Assembly (NCBI GenBank): GCA_029204225.1
Contig: CM055110.1
Span: 43,981,328 to 44,045,327 of the forward strand
Reading direction: 5' to 3'
Length of the DNA: 64,000 bases
DNA from: Diphasiastrum complanatum
Taxonomy: Eukaryota; Streptophyta; Lycopodiopsida; Lycopodiales; Lycopodiaceae
The position numbers and the translations under genes were made by a program. The notes below the pieces were generated by a model. That model made no database searches, was not told where the DNA came from, and was given only the letters and a program-made list of their open reading frames with translations. Numbering within the stretch: position 1 is the first letter of the stretch; the number at the start of each line of letters is the position of its first letter. Below, piece after piece: positions 35,351-47,150 of this stretch.

Positions 35351-35534
35351 CTTGGTATTTTTTATGATAGAAGTTTGTAAGTGAATCTCACATGTGTGGA
35401 GGATGTTCCCACGTGTGGAGAATTGTAAAGTAAATCAAAATGTTTGATATAGGGGTCTCATAGAATTTCATACTCAAGCATTTAGGTGTAGGATGTTGAT
35501 AGGGTCAAATTTGGCATAGATGGCAAATTATCCA

Positions 35535-36235
35535 ACACCAATTAGAAGCAATATTTATAATAACCAAAAAAACTACTAGAAAGACACTTTACCACCACTT
35601 TTGGCAAACATGCTTCATTTCAGAATTAGTGAATCCAACACCAATTCCTCTTGAAAAAACAACACTCCATTTCGGGATGGTAATCCAAGTGCTTCTCCTT
35701 CCAATCCGATGTAGAGCTTGCCTCCAATCCCATCCAAGACCGCATCTTAGTTTGGCTCTAATACCAATGTAAATACCATAAGGGATAACCCCTAAGATGA
35801 GGATAGGAGAACATAATAAGAGAGATTATGGAGCCAAACTGCCCAACAAAACTGAGATCAAACTAGGATCTAGCCCCCAAGCCATGCCACGTGAAAGCTA
35901 GAGGAGAAGAGAGCAACTGGCAACCTAAACCCAATATGTCGATGGGAGAGACCCCACCTCAATATATACAGAGTAGATTCCTATGAATGAACCCATGCAA
36001 TCTCCATGCAGATCAACTATAAATAGCTTACATCTCTTCGTGCAGTCCTCCTACCTACATCTGTCACACGTACATACAATACTCCATATGTCTCAATTAG
36101 AGTGTCTAGGTCCTCTCAAGGTAGTAGTCACAAACTGGCCTTGACATGGAATTATATCTCATCGTGACCAACAATCTCGAATATCGGAGGGCCGGTCTAC
36201 CATATTAGAACTATTCTAGGTTCTATGGCCATAAC
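35535..36235 (-). repeat. Family 2 5' LTR with adjoining leader
   Basis: 35777-36235 is a family 2 LTR (TGTAAATACC to GGCCATAACA). On its left, GGCTCTAATACCAA is a tRNA-Met type primer-binding site on the minus strand, so this is a 5' LTR of a minus-oriented element and 35535-35776 is what is left of its leader. The rest of the element is missing, probably lost when B3 inserted or recombined. Confidence 0.65.
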
Positions 36236-36295
36236 ACAAAGAGCATCAATAAAAGACCGACAAAGGAGCTCCTAAACCCATATCTATTAGGAGCA

Positions 36296-37614
36296 CTACC
36301 ACCAAAAAAAGTAGACAAGGAGCGAACAAGCCAACAAGCCTAATGCCTCACAACTACATTTTACAATGCTGACATGAATAAAAACATGGCCGAGTTGGCA
36401 AAAGTAAATAAAGCTATCAAAAACTACAAAAGTAGTTATCCAATGAAATTGCTTTATCAACCCGAAATGTAGATTTGAAAGCATCCATTTTCATTGTCTT
36501 GTCATAAAAAGTACTAATTATCATAGATCTTAAAGATAAGCAACAAGTCACTCCATGTCTACTAATAATAGTATCCAAAAAGTATCCAGAGATAGTAGAC
36601 TCTCCAATGCTCACCATCCTTGCAAGATGCACACTTGAATGGACAATTTGCATGCAAATTGATGACTCAGCCATTGTCATTGAAGACTCCCTTGGAACTC
36701 TCATGCTTTGAGACTGATCCTCAAGATCTTCCTCATTTTGATGATCCTCCTCAATGTAAGCAAGATCACACTTTGCCAAGATCTCCTCTTGAATGATCTC
36801 CTCCTTTGCCAAGCTCACACTCTCAAAAGCAACACTAGCTTCCAACTTAAACAATCTTCCATGTTTAAATCCCTTTGCAATGCAAACATCATTCTTAAAA
36901 ATGGAACAAACACCCCATGCTCAAAGTGGACATCCACACCACTTTCTAAGAGTAGACCAAAACTAAGCATATTCTTGGTGATGGATGGTATATAAAGGAC
37001 ATTTTCTAAATCCATACTTATTGAGGATTCTAGATTCAAAGAGATGGTACCAACACCATCTATCCTACAGTCTTCATCACTTGCTGTAATACAAAATTTT
37101 TAGCATCATTGAATGAGTGTAAGGTTGAGAAGAAATCCTTTTCACAAGAAATGGGGGAGCTAGGCCCACTATCAATCCACCAAGTGTCTCTTGAATTGCT
37201 ATTTCCTATTGGTGAGGATGTAGATGCCATCAAGAATACATCTACTTCATCCTCCTCCTCCTCATGTGCAAGGTTTCCTTGTTTTTCTTCCTCCTATTGT
37301 GCTCTTAGCCTCTTGTAGCATTCGGATGCATAATGCCCCTTCTTTCCACAAAAGAGGCATTTTTGCTTTGACTTGTCCTTTGAACTTGATGAATCATCCT
37401 CTTCTTTGGCCTTCTTTGGATGCTTCTTCTTTCCATTGGTTTTCTTTTTGCCCTTTAATGAGAAATTTACTCTCTCATCTCCTTCTTGCAATGATATCTC
37501 TAAATATGATTGGCTTGATGAGATATGAGCCATCAAATATAATTGGGCCAATTCGATATATAACTCTCTTTTGATTGGACCCAAGATTACATGCCAACAC
37601 ATAGGAAGTGACAC
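36296..37614 (-). pseudogene. Copia family 4 remnant: zinc knuckle, protease, pol scraps
   Basis: Going right to left on the minus strand: a Lys/Ser-rich stretch with a CCHC knuckle (CLFCGKKGHYASEC, ~37335), the protease motif DTWWIDSGPSSPIS (~37180), the NVLYIPSITKNMLSFGLLL block (36990), and a possible decayed reverse transcriptase scrap (TMKMDAFKSTF, ~36480). Frames are broken by several shifts. It is distinct in sequence from families 1 and 3. Confidence 0.7.
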
Positions 37615-37844
37615 TCACCCAATCACCACTTCACAAATGTAACTAGCCTAACTAGCTCGAGTTTACATCATATCCTACTTATGGCCAAATCATAGTTTTA
37701 CATGTGGATTTCTCTATTTTGCCTTCTAAGCCAAAAATTGGCCCTATCAACATCTTACACATAGATGGTAGCAAAAAAGTTTATCTAACCCCTAGACTCA
37801 ACATAGATGACTTTTTTATTTTTCACACTCAAAATCATCTATTC

Positions 37845-38175
37845 TCATGTAAGCATAGATCTTGGAATTAAACCAAGGTTGGATCTAATGAATGAACTCT
37901 TGATATAAGGCTTGATGAGTAGATCGGCAATACACAAAGATGATCCAATATGCTCCAAGTCAATCTCTCCTCCAATGAGCTTTTCCCTCACAAAAGGATG
38001 TGTAACTTCAATATGTTTGCTCCTTGCATGAAAGATAGGATTGTTGGCAAGGGCTTGGGCCGAGATATTGTCACATTTGATCAATGGTAGATCATTCTCC
38101 TTGATGTACTTTAGTTCTAATAATAGTCTCTTGATCCAAAGCACTTCTTTTGTTGTTGTAGTAAGTGCTTTATAC
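37845..38175 (-). pseudogene. Copia RNase H C-terminal fragment
   Basis: The frame 38144-37845 (with ALTTTTKE just upstream) reads WIKRLLLELKYI, CDNISAQALANNPIFHARSK, HIEVTHPFVREKL and IADLLIKPY, the standard end of a copia polyprotein. It lies to the right of the family 4 gag, so it cannot be the end of the same element in a simple order; it is either a second copy or rearranged. 37615-37844 is probably its 3' LTR remnant. Confidence 0.75.
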
Positions 38176-40850
38176 TAGGCCTCACATGAGGGAGAAATAG
38201 TATCTTGCTTTTTGAAAAGCCAAGATATGAGATTTACTTCAAGAAATATGGTGTAGGCACTTGTAGATTTTCAATCCACCTTGTCACTAGCAATCATAAT
38301 TAGTTTAGTCCTAATCGATCCTATGTGACACTTTTACCTTGGGTTACCATATAGGATGAGCAAGAGTTAAGGGCTAAATGTAGGTCCCATCATCCATACT
38401 ACTTTTGTAGGTACTTTGTAAGGCAAGACTAGGATATTCATTGCCTTGGTTCCAATAGGACAACAACTAGGGCTCTAGGTGGGACGTAGACTTGTAGGTC
38501 TCATTTAATGCCCAAGTACATTTCAAATTTGAAAATTGCTTATTAATTTTATTCAGCTCACTTTTGTGTCCCCCTTCACATTCAAACTAAGATTGCATCA
38601 CTTTCATTAGCCTTTCACATACCAAATAATTTATTTTTTTCAGATGGATATCATGTCGTAACTTGATACCTACTTCTGAATTTGTCAAGGAAAGTAAATT
38701 TCTAATTTTTACATGAAATCGCTAATTTAGGCCATTTGACCACCTTCCAAGGCCATCTGAAAGTGATTTCTTTTTTTCTTCAAAATCACGGTAAGACATA
38801 GAAACCAAGCCTTCTCAAAGATGAAAATCATGCCAAAGAAAAATGTATTTCGGAGGGTAAATTTTCATTTTTTTTTTCCCCTCTCTCTCTCCCTGATTCT
38901 TTTTATAGTCTTTCTCTAGACGTTTTTTCACTCTTGCTCATTCTCTCTACCCCGCTTTGATTATTCGCTGCATAACAAATAGTCTCTCTACTTCTATTAT
39001 TACCCTCACTCTTTCTTGGTTATATGTTTATTGTTTACTATCTTAATGTAATTCTGTGTTTTCTATGATGGACTTAAGTTCAAGTAACACTATAAACTAT
39101 CAACATTGCAATCTAGATTTAATATATACAATTATCAATTTTGAAAATAAGTGGAATATCATGGAAATATATTTTTTATAGATAGAAATATAGTTTTAAG
39201 CAACATTGTGAATTTTGGTCGAATAGCCTAAATTTTTAGCCTAATGTATTTGAAAGTGATTTTGTTTCTTTCTATCTAAAATCACAATAAGGCGCAGAAA
39301 TCAGGCCTTCTCAAAGATGAAAATGACGTCCCAAAAAAAACAACGAAAACGTATCCAAGAGGCCAAATTTTCATATTTTTCACCCAAAGGCAATACTATG
39401 TGTTGATGTCGGTCAATGGAGTTTGAAAAAAAGTCAACATTAAAGGATATCGTGTGGTGGTGGTCTTAATTTTTGAAAGTTGAGACATTTGTTGAGAAGT
39501 AAACTAACATGCATCCATTTTCATCAAAAAATTTGTATGAAGTCATGCAGACAATGCATGAGCCATAGCAAAGGTTTTTTTTATTTGCATGAGCCATAAG
39601 CAAAAGGAAAATCTTAGAAAGAAGTAAGCGCATGAATGAATAGATTGTGAAAAGCAAAATCGGAATTGGCGCCACTTCATCCGTCACTTTAGGGTATTTG
39701 TACTAATACAAGCACCACACACACACACACACACACACACGCCCACCATGACCAACATAGTATCAAATATATTTGAAGCTCATGTATTGTGTTTTGTTTT
39801 GTTTTGTTTTTCTTAACTATACTTATTATACTTTTTGTGAAGATATAACGGATCAATACGTTTTCACTAATAATAGTTGATCTTTATCTAGTTATAATCT
39901 TGTGATTGTGTTTTCATTTTGAAAGACATAGAAAACGTCTTCCATATTCAATGAAGAAATGGTCTACCTTTCATTTATGCATCCAAAAGAGATGGTTTGT
40001 GAAATCTAAAATTGCGAATACTGAGAAACAAATATTCTAAGATATTGATCGTGAATATTGTGAATAGTGCGAAACAAATATTTTGAGATATTGATCGTGA
40101 ATATTGTGAAAACTGACATGAAAATTGATCGCAAATACTCTTGAATATTGAAATACTTTAAAGACTAATCGTCATTTTTGTGGACGCTCTTGAATACAGA
40201 TAATGAATGCTAAAATGTGATTATTCAGAAATAAAGATTGCAATTGTTAATCTTGATTACTTGTGCTAAAATTGTTTTGTAGATTTGAATGAAGACAATG
40301 ATTTGGCAACCGACAACAAGAAACTTTTGAATTGCACAATCAGTAAGAACTTGAAAATGTCTTCTTCCTCAACAAAATCAATGCCAAGGAATAAGTTTCC
40401 AAAAAGGTGTGATGAAAGTAACAAACTGGGTTTGGCACAATCTAAAGCTTCTTACCAAACGATTGATGATAGTCAAGAATCAAGAAAAGCAACTTGTCCA
40501 ATGCATTCATTTCAAGATCAAGCAATTCAAGTATATGACATGCATCCCAATAATTTTCCAATTTTTAAGATCTTTTCAAACAAAATCAGATTATATGTAT
40601 AATCAATCATGGATTATGTTGTCTAATACAACAAAATTGAAATCACATTGACATAGAGTAAAAATATGACACTATAACATAAAAAGGCCTTCGTGATACA
40701 ATAGCACATCATTCTTGTTTCAATTTTAATGAGCCACGTTACGTAGACTTGAAATTTGAGTATTTTCATTGGTCCATGTGTAAAAAATATTCTAGAAAAA
40801 ATATACAAAAAATCAAAATAGAACTCCTCTAATGTAATGGATATTTATTC
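38176..40850. other. Intergenic stretch without recognised genes
   Basis: No supported coding sequence is seen. Two related segments (~38640-38900 and ~39200-39390) share TAAAATCA..AAGGC(A/G)CAGAAA(T/C)CA(G/A)GCCTTCTCAAAGATGAAAAT-like blocks, so they are a diverged direct duplication about 0.5 kb apart. Simple repeats: CA dinucleotides at 39717-39740 and a TTTTG run at ~39788-39810. The 105-codon frame at 40285 has no recognisable motif. Confidence 0.5.
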
Positions 40851-40852
40851 TT

Positions 40853-41106
40853 AATAGTCACTTTGTTAAACTCCTTGTAATCCATGCACATCCAAAAACT
40901 TCCATCATTTTTCGCTTTTAGAAGAACAGGAGCACCCCATGGTGACTTACTAGATTGGATATGTCTCATCCTCATATAGTTTTCTATTTGATTTGAAATC
41001 TCTATTTCCTCTTTCTAAGAAAACGTATAAGGTTGTCTAGAGATAGGTTGACTTTTTGGAATTAACTTTATCATGTGGTCTACTAACCTAGATGATGGTA
41101 AACTAA
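40853..41106 (-). pseudogene. Ty3/gypsy reverse transcriptase fragment
   Basis: The minus strand reads DHMIKLIPKSQP...PYTFS, then [39 protein letters not shown], the N-terminal finger and palm of a Ty3/gypsy reverse transcriptase. It starts directly at the boundary of the 2.0-kb LTR element; its upstream part is at 43149. The catalytic YxDD region is beyond the fragment's end and not found. Confidence 0.8.
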
Positions 41107-43143
41107 TTTAAATTCTGATAGGATCTAGTGCAGTATGCTGATCACATCAATCAATCACAAACACACCAATTGCATGACAGGATAGGTGTCCTAAAATTGG
41201 CCTAGCACCTGCCAAACTAGAATAAGGCCCAATATGGCCTAAATAATTGACAAACCCGAGACATGCCCTCGAGTATAGCATAACAAAACCAAAATCCATT
41301 GTACAGGCAAATTTCCTACCAATGTGGCTACTCGACTAATCCAAGTAGCCGACTACGGAATCAGTGCTCGATCGATATATCCATAGCGGGTCATGTCCCG
41401 AACACAACCATATACAGTAAACCAAATAAATTGTACAATAATTACATTATCACATTTAGAGCTTACCCTAATGAATCAAATCACAACTAATTTCTAACTC
41501 TCCCTTAAGCTCAAATGTGATAAGAGGAAAGAAATACAAACTATAGCAACATCTGTAGCATCCAAAAGATGTTATGCGGCCCATAGCACTCTCCTTCTGT
41601 GACATCTTCATCGTTGATCCAATAGGAGACCAATGCTATAGCTTCTAGCCAATTTGCATGCTAATAGAAACACAAGGCACTTTCGGCCGCTAACAGGCCA
41701 GTCACGAGCACGCGAGATCCACTACGAGTTGTCCTCTTTTCTTCACAGTAGCTTCCCCTTTGCTTTCTTCCATAGCTATGGCTGATCCGATTCTCAACTC
41801 TCTATTGCCCCTTGGCCACGGCTGTCCATGGCTAGTTACAGGCTGTTGTGCCCTACCATTGCGCCTCCATTGTGCTTTCACAGTTCTGAAAAACACTATG
41901 CATGGGGAGAGATTCACAATTTTGTTTTCTTGAAAGCCTACCTATTCAAAAGTTGTCTAATCTCCATTGATTCAAGCACTCGTTGCTCCAAATCAAACTG
42001 TGGCCTTCTGGCATCCATTTCAGAGCGCTAGAGTGCCCTGATTGTATGCATTTACAACTTCCAGTTGAGAGAGAACCATGGTTTTTGACTGAAAACCCTA
42101 GCTGTTACGAGCTCCATAGCTTCAGAATTAATTGATTTTCATCTTTTTCATGGTTGACTCTATCCTTCTGAGATTAACTTGGCCTCTGTGAAATCAAGCT
42201 AAGTAGCACTTTATAGTGCCCAATTCCATCCATCGTAGAGAAAGATATGTGATTTGTCGATTTTTTCGAAAACTAGACCACCATAGCTAGTTCTCTGAAT
42301 TGCTTCTTTCTCTTCTCACTCTAAATGGATTTCAAAATCCTCTCGGCTCTGAGATACCACTACCCTACTCCACCTTTCTATCCACTCCACTCAAGTAATT
42401 GACGGATTACTGAAAAAGTTCTAGCCAATTTTCCTTTATAGCCACTTTTCGAAACAATTTTTTGAAATTATTCCAAGAATTCGATGATCGTTTTGATCTT
42501 CCTCGAAGCTCCGATCGAAGGAACTTTGTTGATTTCTGCCATCCGGACCACCTGCACCCCGTATGGTGTCCTTTTTCCAGAGATGCTTCTCATGTCATTT
42601 TTCTTGGTGAAAGTTATAGATGATGGCTCCACCGAATCGTGCATACGTGCAGCACCCTGCCGCTCTGATACTAAGTTAAAATTTTGATAGGATCTAGTGT
42701 AGTATGTTGATCACATCAATCAATCACCATAGCCACTCCTCACAAGCTCTCAAAGATGGCACAGCAAAAGTTTATAGATTATAAAGAAACCTACACATAT
42801 AGAAAACACACCAACTGCATGAAAGGACAAGTGTCCTAAAATTGGCCTAGCACCTGCCAAACTAGAATAAGGCCCAATATGGCCTAAATAACTGACAAAC
42901 CCGAGAGATGCCATCGAGTATAGCATAACGAAACCAAAATCCACCATACGGGCTAATTTCCTACCAATGTGGTATTACTCGGCTAATCCATGTAGCCAAC
43001 TACGGGATCAGTTCCCAATCGATATATCCATAATGGGTCATGTCCCGAACACAACCATATACCGTAAACCAAATAAATTGTGCAATGATTACATTATCAC
43101 ATTTAGAGCTTACAATAATGAATTAGATCAAAACTGATTTCTA
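41107..43143 (-). mobile_element. 2.0-kb non-coding LTR element with ACTAA target duplication
   Basis: Direct repeats at 41107-41496 and 42675-43143 (the right one carries an extra ~78 bp) flank about 1.2 kb without coding content. The pentamer ACTAA occurs at 41102-41106 and 43144-43148, a 5-bp target-site duplication. A primer-binding-like GCTCTGATACTAA lies left of the right LTR, and CTCTCCCTTAAGC (polypurine tract on minus) follows the left LTR, so orientation is minus. It interrupts a gypsy element. It resembles TRIM or small LARD elements. Confidence 0.85.
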
Positions 43144-43148
43144 ACTAA

Positions 43149-44050
43149 ACCATGAGATAATCTTGGTGGAAAAACATCTTCCAATTCACTTATGATCTGA
43201 TTTTTCATTGTTTGTTCATGATCTAAATTTACTAAGTTAATAATTATTGAAAATTCACAACCGTTTAGATTCACATCAGAGACATCCATAACATAAATAG
43301 CAAATAGTGAAAAAAATTTATACTGTGAATAATCAAATGCCTCCATTATACAAATTTCATCCAATGGATGTACAATATTGCTGCCAGTTAAAGTAGTTGT
43401 CTTATCACCCTCCTTGAAAGTGAGACCATGCTTTTTAAAATCAATAGCCAAAGAAGGCAATCTACTAAATAACAATGCATAACCAGAAGTTAAATCCCTA
43501 TGGGCTAGGTATAGAACATAAAAATTAACTAATTCTCTAAAATCTTGAATCTGCACTAGTAGATTTGGCACTTTCATATTCCAAGTCTCCAACTCTACTC
43601 CTGAAGCTAGATAAACTCTGTATCTATGATTACTGGCTTCAGTTGTCAGGCTGAGTTTCTACACAAGATGATCTCGAATTAATAAAGTTATGAGTAGAAC
43701 TATTGTTCAATAAAATACTAACTTCCTGATTTGTAACTATGCCTATTAACCGAAAATAGTTCATTAGGCAAGAAAAAAGTAGTACTAAAAGAACATTTAC
43801 ACTGACAATCAAATAGGTTAATTTACAAACTTGTATCTTTACTACTAGATCTATGTCGTAGGCTTCTTCCTTTCCGGACAGAATTTCATCATATGCCCAG
43901 GCTTGCTGCAAATGAAACACAGATTCGCCTTTTTGGCCTTGATCCGGGACATAGACTTTTTCATCTTCTTCTTCTTCAACGGTTCCAATGCCATTTGATC
44001 CAATTCGTCAAAATACTTTGAAGCTTGGTCTAGACCTCGTTTCTTTTCTA
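43149..44050 (-). pseudogene. Ty3/gypsy Gag zinc knuckle and protease region
   Basis: From the right, a basic KKKKMKKSMSRIKAKKANL stretch precedes the CCHC knuckle CFICSKPGHMMKFC (~43875-43916). In other frames, VSILLNNSSTHNFIN (~43690) matches the gypsy aspartic protease site (usual D-S-G replaced by N-N-S, so inactive), and 43592-43149 runs through the protease end to ELEDVFPPRLSHGLV, the linker preceding reverse transcriptase. It continues, after removal of the 2.0-kb element, into the fragment at 40853-41106. Confidence 0.75.
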
Positions 44051-44229
44051 CTAAGAATTAGGAGGCAAAATATATTGAAATTTCAATTTTAATTTTTTCA
44101 TAAAGTTCACCTAGTTTTTCCTTTCAATCCAGGTCACTAATTTGATCCCTTCAATTTAGAAAGTTTTTAATGAAGTGAGGGATTAGATAGCCTTGAAGGC
44201 CCCTTATTACCTCACATTGGCCCTTTCTA

Positions 44230-44520
44230 TTTTGATGTTTTTTTTTTGGGGGGAAGGGTGCGCTCCGAGGCCCTTCCGCCCGGGAATGTGGTGCACCCGA
44301 GGGTGGAGGCCTGAGGGTGCAGCACCTTCCGCGGGTGGAAGGCGGGAGGGAGCCGGCCCTTCCTCTACATGAATTTAGTTTTTACATTTCTTTTATTTTT
44401 ATTTTCTTTTTAATGTAAATTTTTCTTACACGCACCTTCCGGGCATAAGGTGCGTTAAAAAAAGAGAAATTTTTTTATGTGCACCTTCCGGCATCCAGAA
44501 AGTGCCTATAAAAAAATTTT
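44230..44520. repeat. GC-rich island with GCACCTTCCG repeats
   Basis: In an otherwise AT-rich setting, this segment is GC-rich and repeats CACCTTCCG or GGCCCTTCC (and the complement CGGAAGG/GGTGC) several times, with inverted arms such as GGGTGCAGCACC and CGGGCATAAGG. No ORF is convincing. It may form hairpins; origin unknown. 44521-46942 holds no recognised gene; the GGCTCTAACACCA at ~45365 looks like a decayed primer-binding site. Confidence 0.45.
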
Positions 44521-46942
44521 GTCCCACAGATTAGGTTTTGTGAGGCTGCTCCATTTTCTTTGTAAAAATGTTAAACTGATTTTACGAAAATTGGAACTCA
44601 AAGAAAAAGCACTAATTGCTAGGCCATCTACAAAATTTCAAAGGTCAAGAAAATAGAATTTTCATGCCCTATCTTGAAGGTCTCCTCTCTCACCTCTGAG
44701 CAGCTTGAGGTAACTTGAGCAGCCTCTTTGTCCAACAAATTGAAAAATGGATTGGGTTAGGCTCAAAAGGGAATCTTGTAAGAATCTAGGAGAAACCCTA
44801 AAATCATTGTATGGTACTCAATTTGTACCCTGTTGTAGTGCCCTAAGGGCACCTTTCCATGTGACCCGTTCACTGATGGAATATCACAAAAATCAGAAGA
44901 ACGGGCCGATCCTCTTGTGAATGGGTTTGTAAAAAAACCAAATTTTAGCTGCTGGATAGTGACATACATCAGAAAAAAGGATCGATCTGTGGGTGAATGG
45001 GTTTACAGAATGGGTTTGTAAAAAAGCTAAAATTTAGTTGTTTACCTTGTAAATGTGTGACACACTTCTAGGGTGAGCCAACGCTAAGAATGCACAGGTC
45101 TGTGGGCACTTTAAATCTCAAAATTAACCCCTATAAATGCACTGGAGCTGTGGGCTTCTGCAATGTCGGCCAAATGCCTAGCAGTACGGCCTCTGAAATC
45201 ACATTTCTTATAGCAAGCCTGTGGGTACTCAACACCATACATATTAGTGATCACAAGCATTTTCAACGCATTCTCTACTACCTGCAAATATAAACAACTG
45301 ATCTCTTCTTTTCTAAGATCAGAAAGAAATCTCACTCACAATTACTTTCTTCTTAAGAATGAAGGCTCTAACACCAGATTGGAAAAAAAGAGACTGCTTC
45401 ACATAGAATCTTATTATCTATTGCAAGCAATCATCACAATAATCCTTCAAAATGACTTAGGTTCTTAGATCATGAGAGAACAAAAGATGACCATCTCCAA
45501 TCTTTTCATAATGAAAATGAGGAAGATACAAAATTAGCTGCATCCTTTGGGTACGTCCTTTCGGTACAACGGCTATGTTTTAGGCCTGTCAACAATTATT
45601 GAAACTGCAAATACTAAAGACTCATTAAACAATGCTCATATGCAACAATTATCCGTGTTATATATCAGTATGTAGATCTCATCAAGGGCTATTAAATAAG
45701 CACTATACTTTATCATATAAAAAAATTTATACCTCTTGCATTTCAGTGCTATTTTGCTGGTGCTATCCAACATATATGAACTAGCCATTTCGCAAGAGAT
45801 AGTGTGACTGCTATTGGAGCAAAACTCGGCCCAAGACATGTTAAAACTTCTTTACCTTACTGCTTATCAAAGGAAATTAAAACTTCTTTACCTGCATCAA
45901 GTACTTGGAGTAAATCTTGGAACATCTTGTCATCACCTTCTGTTTTTCTTCCACTCCAATATTGTTGCAACAACAAAATTGTTTCCAAAAGATTGACTAA
46001 CATACATACAAGTTGGACAACCCCTTTCTAGTGATTCTTAAAATTAGATTCCATGTCTAAAATATTACTGTGTATGCATTCCGCTCTCAACCGATTCTTG
46101 TACAAATGTATAAAAGCTAACCCAAAATAAGTTTGTGCAGAGTCCTATTCAATCAAAATCTTGGAAGAAGCTCCCTCCGCTCCCCTGGGTCGTGTAACAG
46201 CCACAATGGGTTTTAATTCACAACCTCATAGGGCAGTATTCCCACACCAAGCTTGGTAGACACCCTTTGGTGTTGTTTCCAACATTTGTAGCCTGCAATG
46301 CTCCAATCTTTCAACATGTAACCAGGACCTTCATTCTTTCTTTATTGATTAACAAGCCTACGAGGTGTTTGCTGCCAATGCGACATTCTAACCCTCAATA
46401 TGAAAAAACTTCAAACTCTGTTAAAAAAAAGGATCAAAGACTTGTTCTGTTAGCTCTAATGTGTGCAAATGTCTACGTACACTATTTTCAATCTCTTTAA
46501 GCATTAATGCAACTTCCAGTGGATCTAATATTCTGCAAACCATGCTACCACTGATCTGACAATGTTGCAACTACAGCCATCATTGAGCATTCATGGGCCT
46601 CTTGCTGCCCACGCTAGAGCTCCAATTCAAGGAATCTCAAGTCACAGTTGAGGCTTCACAAAATGTACAGCCCAATCCTGCATTCATGTCAAGAATTAGA
46701 TATGCAACATCAAGCATTCACCATAAGCAATCACCACAAGAAGGCGAAAGAAGAACACGCACTGTCACTCTATCACACTAACTCATACAGAATGTGAAAT
46801 GTACAAATAAACCCTGAACCCTGACAGAGAGAGAAAACCTATGAGTAGACTAATAGACTAGCCTACGGCTATTGACAACTGGTCACAGCTGTCAACATTA
46901 ATGTGCATCATAAACAGTAACAATGAAGTTTATCATTGATTT

Positions 46943-47150
46943 CTAACACTCTCCCTCAATGATAAAATTACATTTTTCTATCCCTAATAGAGTACGAAAC
47001 CTCTCAAATTTACATCTACCTAATGATTTGGTAAAAATATCTGCCATTTGATCTTCAGATTTACAAACATGTGTGGGTCCATAACCCATTAGGATAAGAG
47101 TAACAACTAGCCTATGCATTGATCTAGCTACAATCAAGAGTTATTTATGA
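46943..47150 (-). pseudogene. Copia polyprotein C-terminus remnant
   Basis: The frame reads THVCKSEDQMADIFTKSLGR, KFERFRTLLGI, the usual last residues of a copia polyprotein after RNase H. Directly left, AACACTCTCCCTCAATGATAA is a polypurine tract followed by the LTR start (TGTTAGAAATCA on minus), so a 3' LTR extends leftwards from ~46950. No other part of this element is recognised. Confidence 0.7.

Larger units (their letters stand above)
32895..35534 (+). mobile_element. Copia family 1 deletion derivative B3
   Basis: This plus-oriented copy has a 5' LTR 32895-33710 (start slightly shortened: TGAATTGGC for TGAGAAATTGGC), primer-binding site TGGTATCAGAGCC (33711-33723), leader, gag 34409-35350, and a 3' LTR that begins abruptly at 35329 and is cut at ~35534. 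Everything from the protease to the polypurine tract is deleted; the joint lies at TCCACC/TGTGAG, compatible with recombination at short homology. It is inserted in the H3 domain of copy E. Confidence 0.85.
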
